Positions 32,174 to 42,425 of a DNA stretch of 64,000 nt are shown piece by piece; positions within the stretch are counted from its first letter, which is position 1, and each line of letters begins with the position of its first letter. The notes under the pieces were generated by a model that had not been told where the DNA came from, made no database searches, and saw nothing but the letters and a program-made list of their open reading frames with translations. The DNA is from Strigamia acuminata (taxonomy: Eukaryota; Arthropoda; Chilopoda; Geophilomorpha; Linotaeniidae): assembly GCA_949358305.1 (NCBI GenBank), contig OX442318.1, forward strand, positions 4,698,501 to 4,762,500, in the 5' to 3' direction. The position numbers were made by a program, and so were the translations under genes.

Positions 32174-33655
32174 TTAATCAACATGATTCTTTGCTAAATA
32201 TTGAGCTCGCATATTTGCGAATTTCCGAGATCTCTCAGCCTGCTGTACTGATTTCTTTCGACGTTTTTCCTTTGGGCAGTTACATACAGTGTACTGACTT
32301 GGCAGTGTAAATGACCGTGACGACCCAACTTTTTGTTTTAGGTCATCTCTGGAAAACCATACATGAATGGGACCCTCATTGGAAAACCATACGTGGAAAG
32401 GACCCATATTTGGAATTGTGAAATCCCGCAACAAACGAGGGGATCTATATTTGACTCTAAGTCGTGGAACTGATGATTGGAAACCTGGGTTTTCAGTCAG
32501 TTTTTGAACATGTTGGTTTGTACTTGAAGTTTCTTCATCACCAGCTGGACTTGGTGACCGAAAACGCTTTTTTGAAGTTCTTAATTCCTCTCGTTGAGAT
32601 GAATTATTCTGGATATTGCAGGGTTGCTTTCCAGACGCAAATTGTTGTATCTCCGTCAGATTGACGACTGGGACGGGTTTTAGTCGTTGGTTACGGTATT
32701 GATTTCGAAATACGAATTGTTGCGCTTCGTTTATATTTTTAAATTCAGCTGAATTTAACTGGTATTGTTTACAATACTGTTCGAATTGATACCGGATCTC
32801 CCGTGGGTTAGTCAAAAAACTTTCTTTTTTAGGTTTAAAATCATTCTCATTATCGTGTTGGTAATACTTTTTCAAGGGAAAAGTTTGCTTGACCTTTTTT
32901 CGATTTGAAATGGGCGTTAGGTAGAATTGTCTTGGCTGGGGACTCTTCTTGGTAGACAAATCATACGTCCGCAAACATGAGTTTGTGATCGGCGATCGGG
33001 CACGTTGTTGTACGTTATTTGACTGCAAATGTTTGTTTGGAGTCCGAATATCTTTCCTTTGCGTTGATATTGGTGGCCCAAAACTTTTGTTTACGGTTCC
33101 CAATTCTTTTGATAGCGGTAGGTTAATCGACAGATTAAGGCTAGCCACATATCGTTGTGCTTCAGCTGGATTAGCATATCGAACTGAAATTAGCTGATCT
33201 CGATTGTAAACGAGTTTTAATTTGTTCTGAACAACCGACTGGTTAGTTAACGAACTCTCTGGACGAGAATTATTAGGTTTATAATTCTCTTCCCCCTTAT
33301 CTACCGAATTAGGTGGTTTAAACTTTTCTAACTTAGATCCCCTACTGGATGTTTGAAACATAGTATGAGAATCTTGATTCACTAAGTTTCGGCTGTATGT
33401 TTGTGGATTCCGTACTGGATCTTGATGTGAAGATTGAGATTGGGTACGATCTCGCCAGTTCCTAGCTTTTACATAGTCTGAAGCTTCGATTATATTTTTA
33501 AACTTGGTTTTATCCAGTCCATGACGATTACAATACAGAGTAAAATGATCGGGAATCTTTTCTGTTTGATCGCCAAGTGGTACAGAACTTAAATTTAAGT
33601 TTGTCTGCTTATTATTTCCTTTTGGATCGATCATATTCAATGGTTTTTGAGCCAT
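32174..33655 (-). CDS. Orphan ORF of nested element (493 aa), modular basic protein
   Basis: I do not recognise a family. The first ATG in frame is at 33655..33653 (MAQKPLNMID); the frame is open four codons further upstream without another ATG. Three related modules are visible at about 38..70, 148..176 and 290..322. They share [FY]-x-N-x-x-EA-x-x-[FY]V, and two of them share YC-x(5)-L-x(3)-FKNI. Between them lie Q/N/S/R/K-rich linkers. Near the C-terminus a 10-residue unit ending HVWFS is duplicated in tandem (416..425 and 426..435), followed by CNCPKEKRRKK and a basic tail. There is no zinc knuckle, signal peptide or membrane segment. It is the only long ORF of a recent element, so it is probably expressed. 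The FKNI-x-EA motif weakly recalls the RNase H1 hybrid-binding/viroplasmin fold, which is inference only. Confidence 0.75.
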   Translation of the reverse strand: MAQKPLNMIDPKGNNKQTNLNLSSVPLGDQTEKIPDHFTLYCNRHGLDKTKFKNIIEASDYVKARNWRDRTQSQSSHQDPVRNPQTYSRNLVNQDSHTMFQTSSRGSKLEKFKPPNSVDKGEENYKPNNSRPESSLTNQSVVQNKLKLVYNRDQLISVRYANPAEAQRYVASLNLSINLPLSKELGTVNKSFGPPISTQRKDIRTPNKHLQSNNVQQRARSPITNSCLRTYDLSTKKSPQPRQFYLTPISNRKKVKQTFPLKKYYQHDNENDFKPKKESFLTNPREIRYQFEQYCKQYQLNSAEFKNINEAQQFVFRNQYRNQRLKPVPVVNLTEIQQFASGKQPCNIQNNSSQREELRTSKKRFRSPSPAGDEETSSTNQHVQKLTENPGFQSSVPRLRVKYRSPRLLRDFTIPNMGPFHVWFSNEGPIHVWFSRDDLKQKVGSSRSFTLPSQYTVCNCPKEKRRKKSVQQAERSRKFANMRAQYLAKNHVD

Positions 33656-36600
33656 AAAAAAATTCAAAATCTGACGATTTTAATTCTTTAATTTATAAAG
33701 AAGACGAATATAATACACTTTTCAACAAGAAACACTTCTAAACTTTACTTTTGACAAAATAAAATTAAACTTCGCGTTTGTTTGACACGTGTTAGCTTTT
33801 GCAGGTTACACGGCACAAAATTCGAATCGTGACTGAAATCGGGACGGCGTGGTCAAGATGACTCTGGAACACGTCTTCTGGTCTGGTCTGGATGCGAATG
33901 ATCAGTATCTGATCTGGTCCTCCTTTAATAGCAGGGGGCTGGGGATCCCTAGATCTCCCAACTTCTGATTGGCGGATGTTAGTGTCGGCCAATGGTATAA
34001 AGGACGTTACATCTATTTAGTAGTTCTCTACTAAGTCCGTTCCCTTCGAGATTCAATTTTACCGATAAAATAAAATTCCTTCGGGAAGACATTCGTAAAA
34101 TATTGTATTTTTCAAATGAAAATAAAATAAACTTACTTCAATCTTCTTGAACTTTGGGATTTTTACCAATCCAAATAATTAAATAACTTTTCTTCAAAAA
34201 ATATTTTTCTTTTAATTATTCCGTTAGTGTGTGATATCGTTACAACCACAACTTTAATAAAGTTTTCTCAAACTCTCAATTTTTCTTATTCTTATTCAAT
34301 TATCGTTCACATAATCATTCCTTTGTAATTGAAATCTATTTTCGATTCCCAACATTGTGTATTCATTTCCAATAGGAAAAATAATTTGACCAAGTCTTTA
34401 CTTTTTCGGGGCTAAATTCCATTTTTCGAGTGTAAAAAATAAATTTTCACCATCCATCTCCCCCTTTTTTAACAATTTTTTTTAACAAATAAAAATTCGT
34501 TAAAATTCTTTAAATTTGTTTTGCGAGAAAAATTATCTAATTCTCTAATCTTCCAAAAGAAAATATTCGAAATTTCACTTTAAACGATAAAGTTATTGGT
34601 ACAAATGTGTACTTGTTTTTCGGGAGAAAACTATTCGACAATCCTTTAGACTTTTGGGTAAAAATTATTCATCAAATCTTTCTTTTTGATGACAATTGCT
34701 TTGATTTTTCGAAAGAAAATATCTAGCTAAATTCCAATTTTCTTGAGCGGACAATTGTTTTCACAATTGGTTATTCCTTTGCGGTATTTACGAAGGACGT
34801 GTCTTTGATTATTCGTTTTAATAATTTTCGTCCCCCTTATCTCTAATAACGAGATGTTTTGTAGAAATCTTTTATCTTTCTAATGAAAGAATATTTAGAT
34901 CGCAATTGTCGTAAATACCTTCATCTGCTGCAGCATTTCCTCAATTTGAACTTTTCAAATGAAAAGACAAATCTGGAGAACTTTCACTGTCAAACTTTTA
35001 TTCCTATCGCGCCAAAATTCGTAATTCACTGGTTTGGAATTCCGTATAACACGTGACACAATAACAGTATCGATGTCACAATTAAGCAGTTTACTACTCG
35101 GTCCGCGCGAGGACATGTAAATTACTTTTTTCCGATAAAAATAATTTTTCTTTGAAAAATATTTGAAATTGATTTTTCACAACTACTTTTGAATGAAATA
35201 AAATGAAGTTATTCCAACTTTTCGTTAATTGCTCACACATAACATTCCCTTTACTGTGGGATTTGCATCGAAATTCCATTTTTAAAGAACCTTTCTTTTA
35301 CTTATCGCAAATAAAACATATTCAATCGTTTTTCTGATTAAACTTTAACACGTAAATTACGAACGAAATATATGATGACATTCCATTAACCTTTAGGAAA
35401 ATTGACTAAATTCTTAATTTTTAGAGAAAAATAATGTATCTAGAATCTTTCCTTTTCCGAATAAAATCTATGTTCAAAATAGAAGATAAATCTTGTGCAA
35501 TTCTTAGTTTTTCGAATGGAAAAATACAACTTTTCATCAGCGGTGATTTATTTGATTTTTCCGAAAGAAAAATAATTACTTTGAAACTTATTTTCTTCGT
35601 TTAAATCAGCTATCTGATTTTAAAGCTTCAATCCAATCAAAAAATATTCGCTCCGTAAATATTTCATGTGGCAAAGTTCATAGCCACAAATGGATTTGTT
35701 ATTCCGGTTTTAAGAAATCATGTGGGAAAATGTCCGATTAGATTACTAAAAATATTCGTTGTTTTTCAAACAGCTAAATTTCATTTAGAAATTCTCAAAA
35801 TTTGGGAGACCCAAATATCGTTGGAAACTTAAAACACTGTTAAATTTCCGAAAGGAAAGATTGAATGAAATCCTTTTACTTTTCCGAGGGAAAGCGTTTA
35901 TCGTGATTCGTAACTTTCAATGTAAAAAATACTATTCTATGTGGTCGGCAACTTCATTCGCCGCCATTTTATATTTTCTTAATTTCCATTGTCCCGAAGG
36001 AAAAAATGTACTTTTTGTGAAAATAGTTAATTCCTTCAAATAAAGGTAATATTCATTTCGATTTGCAAATCTTTTCTGCGAAATGGAGTGTGTTGTTTTT
36101 CTCCAACAACTAAATTATCTTTGGTACCGATGGCAGTGGAAAAATTAGTTCGCGACACTTAAATAAATCTCTACGAACCTTCTGTAACATTTCTCCGCTG
36201 TCTTTTATCTGTTGTCCGCCATAATTTCCAAGCATTCGTTCGCACCTTGCGTTGAAGGTTTGAGTAGCTTCCCTGCTGCGTTTGATACGGAGATCGACGC
36301 GTATTGCTATGGCGCGTGGTCGCTGGCTATCGGTGTCGACGTACAGTTACAAGAAACTTAATTTCTTGTAAATATTTCCAAATAGTTGCGGTGTTTTCTT
36401 CGTTTTAACTTTTCAGGTGGAAAGATAAATTCGTAAGAAGTCCGCCTTCTAAACTTGTATGTTTTTAGCTTTTCGAAATAAAACAAACTTCGAAAAAAAA
36501 TATCTGTATTCTTATTTCACTCGAAACTTTTTTGATTTCTTATTTAAAATACTTCGTATTCCTTAAATTGTCGAACGAAAATAGTAAAGAGAGTTCACTA

Positions 36601-37153
36601 AACGTTTCCATTTCGTCAGTTTAACTTTTCACATGAAAATATAAACTGAAAATCTATTTGTCTGTTTTAACTAAAATTTTTTAGTTAATATCGGATTCAA
36701 GATTCGCTTTTGCAATTCGATCGAATTAATTTGCAACCTATTTCAGTGATCGTGTGATAGGTCTATAACTTCCGAAATTCCTAGTTAAAGGACTGTTTTG
36801 GTGTTTCTCAAGAAAATAAACATGGTTTGAAACTTGTCTGTTTTTTAACTAAATCTTTTAGTTAAATATTTATCTCAAAATTCACTTTTACAATTCTATC
36901 GAATTTAATTGCAACCTAATCTCGGTGGGACCTCCACGTGTGAGATTAGGTGGTAGTCTTTGAAATCCCTAAAATCTTCAAACGAAAATAATGAAGGAAA
37001 ATCTACTACGTATTTCTATTTCATCAGTTTAACTTCTTCACATGGAAATATAAACTGAAAATTTAATCTGTCTATTTTTAACTTAAATCTTTTAGTTAAA
37101 TATTTATCTCCAATATTCACTGTTGCAATTCAATCGAATTTAATTGCAACCTA
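33656..37153 (-). other. Long leader of nested element, rich in short palindromes
   Basis: About 3.5 kb of non-coding AT-rich DNA between the primer site and the ORF. A loose motif TTTTCNNNNGAAAA recurs many times (examples near 34614, 34711, 34953, 35509, 35556, 35849, 35880, 36408 and 36628). Each copy could form a small hairpin in RNA. The last 550 bp at the primer-site end are a threefold degenerate repeat. Confidence 0.75.
36919..36936 (-). promoter_or_regulatory. Second, identical tRNA-Gln primer site
   Basis: All 18 bases equal those of the first site, 235 bp further into the leader. A remnant of the LTR end (CACGTGTGA on the plus strand) follows it. Flanking arms CCTAATCTC (36915..36923) and GAGATTAGG (36942..36950) could fold it into a hairpin. 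Confidence 0.85.
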
Positions 37154-37171
37154 ATCTCGGTGGGACCTCCA
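37154..37171 (-). promoter_or_regulatory. Primer binding site, tRNA-Gln, of nested element
   Basis: On the minus strand it is TGGAGGTCCCACCGAGAT, complementary to the 3' end of eukaryotic tRNA-Gln (UUG isoacceptor type) plus CCA. It begins 2 nt (CG) after the LTR. Confidence 0.9.
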
Positions 37172-37173
37172 CG

Positions 37174-39075
37174 TGTGACGGTGACGACCACAACTCCCAT
37201 TTAACAATGGTACCGGGAAGAGATCGCAATAAATAAACAGTGAATACAATACGAGATAAATACAAGACAGTTTATTGTTGGTAAACAATAATATCAAGGC
37301 TAAATTATACATAGGACTAATGCCGACATTTGGCAAGTTAAATCAGCTATTAAACTATACAAAGAATTGGCCAACTGGCCCTAGAATAATATCACTACGG
37401 GTCTGGAATATGGGAGCGGTTTCCCCATCGCTCGACCTGATTATAGATGTCATCTTAAGCCGGATGGCTGTGTCCTGGAGTCCGATACGGCTTCGCTGGT
37501 TTCCTTGGTTCGCTGTGTAAACTATCGCACGTCGATAAATCGAATGATCTGAGCATTGCGGTTGACTTTGTCTGCACCGCCACAACTTTGGGAGGATATT
37601 GGTGTAAGTAAATGTATTCATTTACTTATCAATATTCCACTTATGAATTATATTTAATTCATATCGTTGTGAATTCTTATTTAGATATTTCGGGAATAAG
37701 TTGTCGTCAACTTATCGGTTATATTGAGTTCAATATGAGATTAAGTCTTCTGACTTGATTTTGGTCCAACTGGTTGTCGAGTTTAAGTTTTGCTGTTATA
37801 AATAAAATGAAGATTAAGCTTCCCGTCGCAACACACAATTGCCATCGATTAGAATATACGCCTTGCCATGCAGAACGGTATCAAGCGTCCCCGGCGTCGC
37901 AGCACGGTCGTCCATCGAGTGGTTGACGGTACCACGTACACAGGGGTCGATAGCTCGCGGCTCCGCACAGCAGTTTTATCTCTCGCGGTACTAATAATAG
38001 ACCGACTGCTTTGGCATCGAATACCATGAGAATCAGCTTGCCAAACACTTGGTGCTACTCGTGGTTACTGTAAAACAGACTGCTTTGGCACCATCAGGTG
38101 AAGGAACCGATTCTCAACAATACCGATGCTACTCGTGGTAACGGAATACGTTCATACCGAAAAAGACAACTTGGTCCTGTCCGGAGGATACTGAATTGCA
38201 CAACGGCGGGTTCTCCTTCGGCGTCGCAACCGTAGACTGTAACATTTATGCAACATAATAATCCCAGCACTTCGACTTCAATTGCCGGCGGTGGCATGAT
38301 TCTGTAGAATCATGCAACGGTTCTTTGCGAATAAATCAACAAAGAACCAAAAGGTTTTTTACGTGAACAACGAATCATATTTCTTAAGTAACAATACCAA
38401 ACAGAAAATAATCAAACAGAGCTGCAGAATGGCCGGTTGTTTGGGTTTATATAACCTGACTGGATTAAGGATTAATCCAGTTATCCAATTGGAACATGGG
38501 TTCCACGAATCCCTCCAATCCCGTATCACCGGAAGTGGATACGGAGGAACAATGTGCTAATTCTCACCACAACCGGAACTGGATACCCAGGACCGGAAAT
38601 GGATCCACCAATCAGATCTATTGGTTGATCGATTGATCACCAAATGTCCTGTCCCGCAGAAAATGGAAGTTACATTGTATTTAACATCACAAGACATTAA
38701 TATATCTTTATATTAATGTTCACAAAGCTTCGTTTCATTCTAGTAAATATAGTTTTATATTTATTTACATGTTTTATATTCATATCTTGAATTTGCCGCT
38801 AAATCGTAATCGCGCCATCTTGTGGCAACATTGCGCATTGACAAATGCGGTTTTAGCAGACGACTCTTCGTGATTCGGCCGGAATCCTTTGATATCAAGT
38901 AGGAATGAGTGTTTATTCTTAATAAACGAACATCTTTGTATTTGAAACATCATAAATAACTTTATTCCAGACATTTATCAGTTTTACACAGAATATCTTC
39001 GAGATATCATGATAATGGCGCAACAGCGCTTCTTTCTAAGAAAATAGGCATTTATAGCCATTGTAAACCGTCACA
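37174..39075 (-). repeat. 5' LTR of nested element (1902 bp)
   Basis: Same ends as the other LTR but with 209 extra bases (38295..38503 or equivalent). ORFs here recur in the partner LTR and are not genes. Confidence 0.92.
38297..38505. repeat. 209-bp LTR indel made of hairpins
   Basis: Present only in this LTR and bounded by CA on both sides. It holds four hairpins: ATGATTC/GAATCAT at its left edge, GGTTCTTTG (38319..38327) with CAAAGAACC (38340..38348), ACTGGATTAA (38459..38468) with TTAATCCAGT (38472..38481), and GGAAC/GTTCC at its right edge. It could be a deletion in the other LTR through CA microhomology, or a small insertion here. Confidence 0.8.
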
Positions 39076-39079
39076 CAAA

Positions 39080-39393
39080 AAACAAAAAATATTGTTAATA
39101 CCTTGGATGATGTTGAATTATCCAAAATTCCTGTCGAAAACACGGAATCGAGTGAAAAATCGAAACTCAAAAATAACGAAGTCGATGAAATAAACAAGCG
39201 ACTTGAAAATGTTTCTCTTGATGAAAATCTAGAAAAGGAAATGTTTTTAGAAAAAGAGAAAATTTCAAACAATGAAGAAAATAACTCATCTGACATTGGA
39301 GACGATGCTGATGACAATCTAAACAAGTTGGATTGTACTTCGCGAAAGTCAAAGTACAACTTGAGATCTCGCGTTCCGCGAGTCAAGACATAG
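39080..39393 (+). CDS. pol: Pol C-terminal remainder of outer element, separated by the insertion
   Basis: With the nested element and one copy of its CAAA duplication disregarded, the pol frame runs on here without a stop, and ends at TAG (39391..39393). The segment is strongly acidic (E/D/N/K-rich) and ends with KYNLRSR and a few basic residues. Short Y-N-L-R-type motifs are common at the C-terminus of Ty3/gypsy integrases. It is now a stranded fragment with no start of its own. Confidence 0.85.
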
Positions 39394-39445
39394 CGTTGAC
39401 TTTCACCTTTTGGGTTTACCCGAAAGATCCGAGAGAGCAATCTCG

Positions 39446-39509
39446 TGACGTCATTCGTAGTAAATACTCGAATGACAACGTTCACAATGCGTTATAACTT
39501 GTGACGTCA
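39446..39509 (+). promoter_or_regulatory. Pair of CRE-type palindromes upstream of the third gene
   Basis: TGACGTCA occurs at 39446..39453 and 39502..39509, both in the context GTGACGTCATTCG. This is the consensus for CREB/ATF-type bZIP factors. A strong hairpin, AAGTTCGTTG...CAACGAACTT, follows at about 39528..39554. A promoter role for the third gene is inferred from position. Confidence 0.5.
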
Positions 39510-39631
39510 TTCGGTGTCACCGAAACAAGTTCGTTGCTCCAATCAACGAACTTAGCCACTTTTCCGATAAGTTTTGAAGTGGATGCATCAACTCCGATAC
39601 CGCACGACAGTTTTTATTGATTCAGCAAACT

Positions 39632-39697
39632 GTAAGTTATTTTTCTGAAAGAAAAATTCGATAAATATATTTAATATAGTTTATTAATTCTTTCTAG
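39632..39697 (+). other. Possible 66-nt leader intron or subgenomic splice acceptor
   Basis: The donor GTAAGT is at 39632 and the acceptor at 39697 ('aattctttctag') has a pyrimidine tract. Either this is a short leader intron of the third gene, or the acceptor receives a transcript spliced from the LTR donor GTAAGT at 22740. Confidence 0.5.
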
Positions 39698-39735
39698 CCG
39701 AAAGAATTTCTTTTCCGACGCGAAAAAGAAAACGA

Positions 39736-42373
39736 ATGGCAGACGACGAAGTCAACCTCCATGCGGACGAGGAAATACCGATGGAAGGAGCCAATAACGA
39801 TGCCCAATTATCGTTACAAGAGAGGGTAAATTATTAAAATAATTTTCACTTGGTGTTTCAGTCAGAAAAATTGAGAAAATTCACTTTTCCTGACTTCAAA
39901 CACAAGCCGCTAAAAAATAAAAATGGCGGCTATAAAAGTCACGTGCTTCAAGCATGTGCGAAGGGAGTTGCCATGACAACCAACATCCCTTAGTGACTCA
40001 CAGCCACAAGCGCTAAGCTTAAAAAATATTTCAAATAAGAAATTATTTGTTTATTTTTAAATAAACTAATTTATTTATTTATTTTTTCGCATATAGATCG
40101 AAAGGGATCGAGAGACGCCGTTCGCGCTTCCCGATCATGTGCCGACTCAGCACCCGCTGATTTTTCGAGCGGCGTTGCCCGAAAAAATCAGAAGACTGAA
40201 GACGGCAAACAACACGTGGTGGAAGTTGCGCCACGACTTCAGCAGATCAGCGCTGCAAGGATTCGGAGCAAGAGGCCGGTTCATCGAGCGCCTTCACGTC
40301 CACGGAGTTGACGAAATCGAGTGGACGCTCGACGAGAGCCCCCCAGGACCGCTTGCAGCAGAGTTGCTGCACAACCAGTGGCCAGTGACGCCACGAGAGC
40401 GTCACGAGCGCAGAAGAGCGCTAAAGAGTACCGGAATTAATTACGGTGCTCTCACCCAATTGAGGAAGAACCTCAAAACGACTCAACGCGAAGTCGTGAA
40501 ACGGTACCGCAAGTCCGTTCGTGACGGGAACCCGCAATTTCCCGTCACACAAACCGAGCTCCACCAGTTGGCGCTCGCCGGGTGTTTCAACGATTTTCCG
40601 GGATTCTTCCCGTCAAAAGCACTCCGAGCTGCCGCAGCGCAGCTTCGCGTCGACGAAAATCGACAACTGGCTCACGAGGCAGATGAGCAAGCGCGTTGCG
40701 CTCTCCCTTTTTATCGAGAAGATGAAATTCCGGCCCCAGCGGCCATCAATCCTCCGCCGCAAGACGAGGATTTGAGGGTGGGGCAACTCCCTCCGCCGGT
40801 TCCAGTCAGACCAATGTTCCGCGAATCAAGCCGCGATCGAGAGGAGCGACAGAGGCGATCGCGCCCGTATTCGACTGACGTGCAGCCGTCACGCCCGCAG
40901 TCGCGACGAGGACGGACACCAGAGTCGTTTGGCTCGTCGTCTTCGCTGAGTTTCGAATCGGACTCCACAATTAAGTCCGCCCGAAGTAGCCGAACCGCCT
41001 CCACGTTCAAAGTGGACAACCCGGCTACTCCATACGCCATGAGACGTGTCGTCGGTGATATTTCTCCCGACTGTAGTGTGCCTGTACCTGGACACGCTAG
41101 CCGCTTGCCCGAACAAGGATATGTTTCCCGCTTGCCGGCTGGAGTTAGCAACCTGCAACTCCGGCCATTTTTCAGTGAGTCGTTCGGCCCACAATGGACC
41201 TGCTACGAGCAGCAACCCATTAGAGCGCAGCAGGAAGTGCTCCAGAAGCTGGACGCATACCAAAGCGCCCAGATCGCCGAGTCACAGAAGGACTGGCAGA
41301 GACTAGCTGAAAGGCTAGAAGTCTCCGACATCAATACCATTGATGATCCCCGCCTGATGGATTTTCAGCGTCAGCTAATTCCGGGGATGACTAGGGTGTT
41401 GTACCCTGGTGTTCTTCCTTCGCCAGGACAGGCGTTAGCGGCCATTACGTACCTTTGGACCGCGCCGATGGGCCTGTCGGAGAAGAAAGTCGAGCTGTGG
41501 TACCACCTCAGGCTCGACCCGCCTACGATCTTAGCCGAGCTAATAAAGCAAGTCGTAGCAAACGGTGAGACCGAAGAAGAGGCCGCCGTTCGGTTGCGAA
41601 CCGAGTGGTCCTTTGCGAAGGCCACGGCGCGAATAGCCGGAAGACCACCGCTTCCAGTTACAAGCGCCACAGCAGCTGCGTCACTGGCTGTTTTTCAGTC
41701 GGCCCAAGAAGGCGCTGGATGCTCGTTTTGGCAAGAGAACCCGAGAAGTTCTCCAACTCCTGCCGGAGTTCAACGGGAAGTCGAAACCCGTCAGCTCCCC
41801 GGTGTGGGTCGAGCGCAGGGGCGAGGCGTCACACCCTCGTCAACCTCCGCACCCGCGTTGGTTTTCTTGGGCTCGCCGAGCCATTTTGACGATGCCACGA
41901 TGGAAGACTCACGTCCGCCGCCGCCGCCGCCAGCCAAGCCGGAGACGAAGGTCAAGCCGCTGAAAAAAGAGTCGGCTTTCAAGACCCTGATGCGCCTGTA
42001 TCCGCACTTCTATTTGACGCCGGATACGCGAACACTGCTTAGCAACAACCACAAGTTGTCGAGGCAGGTGTTTATGTGGCTCGAGGACCACATCCGGGTG
42101 TTAAGCCCACCATCAGTGCTCCACGATCGACTCCTGAGAGCACGATTGGCGCCAGAGGATCCCATAGAGTTTGCGGCGCTAGGATTTTTCAACCGAGCGA
42201 ACTCGGCGAGAATCATCCAGGTTTGGCTTCATGTCAACCCTGGAATGGTCTCCGGACCAAACGCAGGTCGCGACCTGTGTACGGTTAACGAGCGGTCCAA
42301 CCCGAGGGACGACACCACGGATATGATGCGCCCGTTGACGCCTGAGCGAACTCAGAACATGGACGAATCATAA
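39736..42373 (+). CDS. Third gene of outer element: spliced ORF of unknown family (788 aa)
   Basis: Exon 1 is 39736..39825 (30 codons, ATG context cgaATGGCA). Intron 39826..40096 runs from GTAAAT to ATATAG. Exon 2 is 40097..42373. Both splice sites fall between codons and exon 2 is open from its first codon, so the model needs no forcing. I do not recognise the family. Residues ~45..225 form a basic, W/R/L-rich block. Residues ~245..345 are an S/R/P-rich linker. Residues ~390..560 form a second globular-looking block, followed by a Pro run (~637..642) and a C-terminal block (~655..760). There is no signal peptide, membrane segment, furin-like site or zinc knuckle, so it is not an obvious env. 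The coding sequence is visibly GC-richer than gag and pol, with many CG-ending codons, which suggests a different origin such as capture. Confidence 0.8.
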
Positions 42374-42412
42374 ATTGGTTCGTTCATTTTCTCTCCATGT
42401 AAGATTCGTCTT

Positions 42413-42425
42413 AAATGGGGGGATG
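42413..42425 (+). promoter_or_regulatory. Polypurine tract of outer element
   Basis: AAATGGGGGGATG lies immediately before the 3' LTR (TGTGGTG...). It is the usual position for plus-strand DNA priming. Confidence 0.85.

Larger units (their letters stand above)
36610..37173 (-). repeat. Threefold repeat of the leader end, including a duplicated primer site
   Basis: Three units of about 200-235 bp each contain 'actgaaaat..tgtct(g)tttt', 'ttttagttaa.at', 'caatt..atcgaatt' and 'gcaacct'. The units nearest the LTR both carry an intact primer site; the third carries a decayed version. Confidence 0.8.
29887..39075 (-). mobile_element. Nested non-autonomous LTR element (LARD-like)
   Basis: The ends carry long direct repeats (29887..31579 and 37174..39075), each starting TGTGACGGT and ending ACCGTCACA. 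The 4-bp duplication CAAA flanks the whole (29883..29886 and 39076..39079). Orientation is minus: a tRNA-Gln primer site lies inside the right-hand LTR, and a polypurine tract (TTAAGGGGGATG on the minus strand) abuts the left-hand LTR. The interior has a leader of about 3.5 kb and one 493-aa ORF, with no protease, RT or integrase. The LTRs match wherever I compared them, apart from one 209-bp indel. Confidence 0.93.

Noticed and set aside
40521-42288. Alternative-frame ORFs over the third gene
   Set aside because: They are shadows of a GC-rich coding frame.
40139-42373. Third gene starting at the GTG at 40139
   Set aside because: GTG starts are not expected in an animal gene. The frame is open upstream to a good splice acceptor, and a phase-0 exon with an ATG lies 271 bp before it.
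39736-42373. Third gene as a retroviral env
   Set aside because: No signal peptide, transmembrane segment, cleavage site or cysteine pattern is visible.
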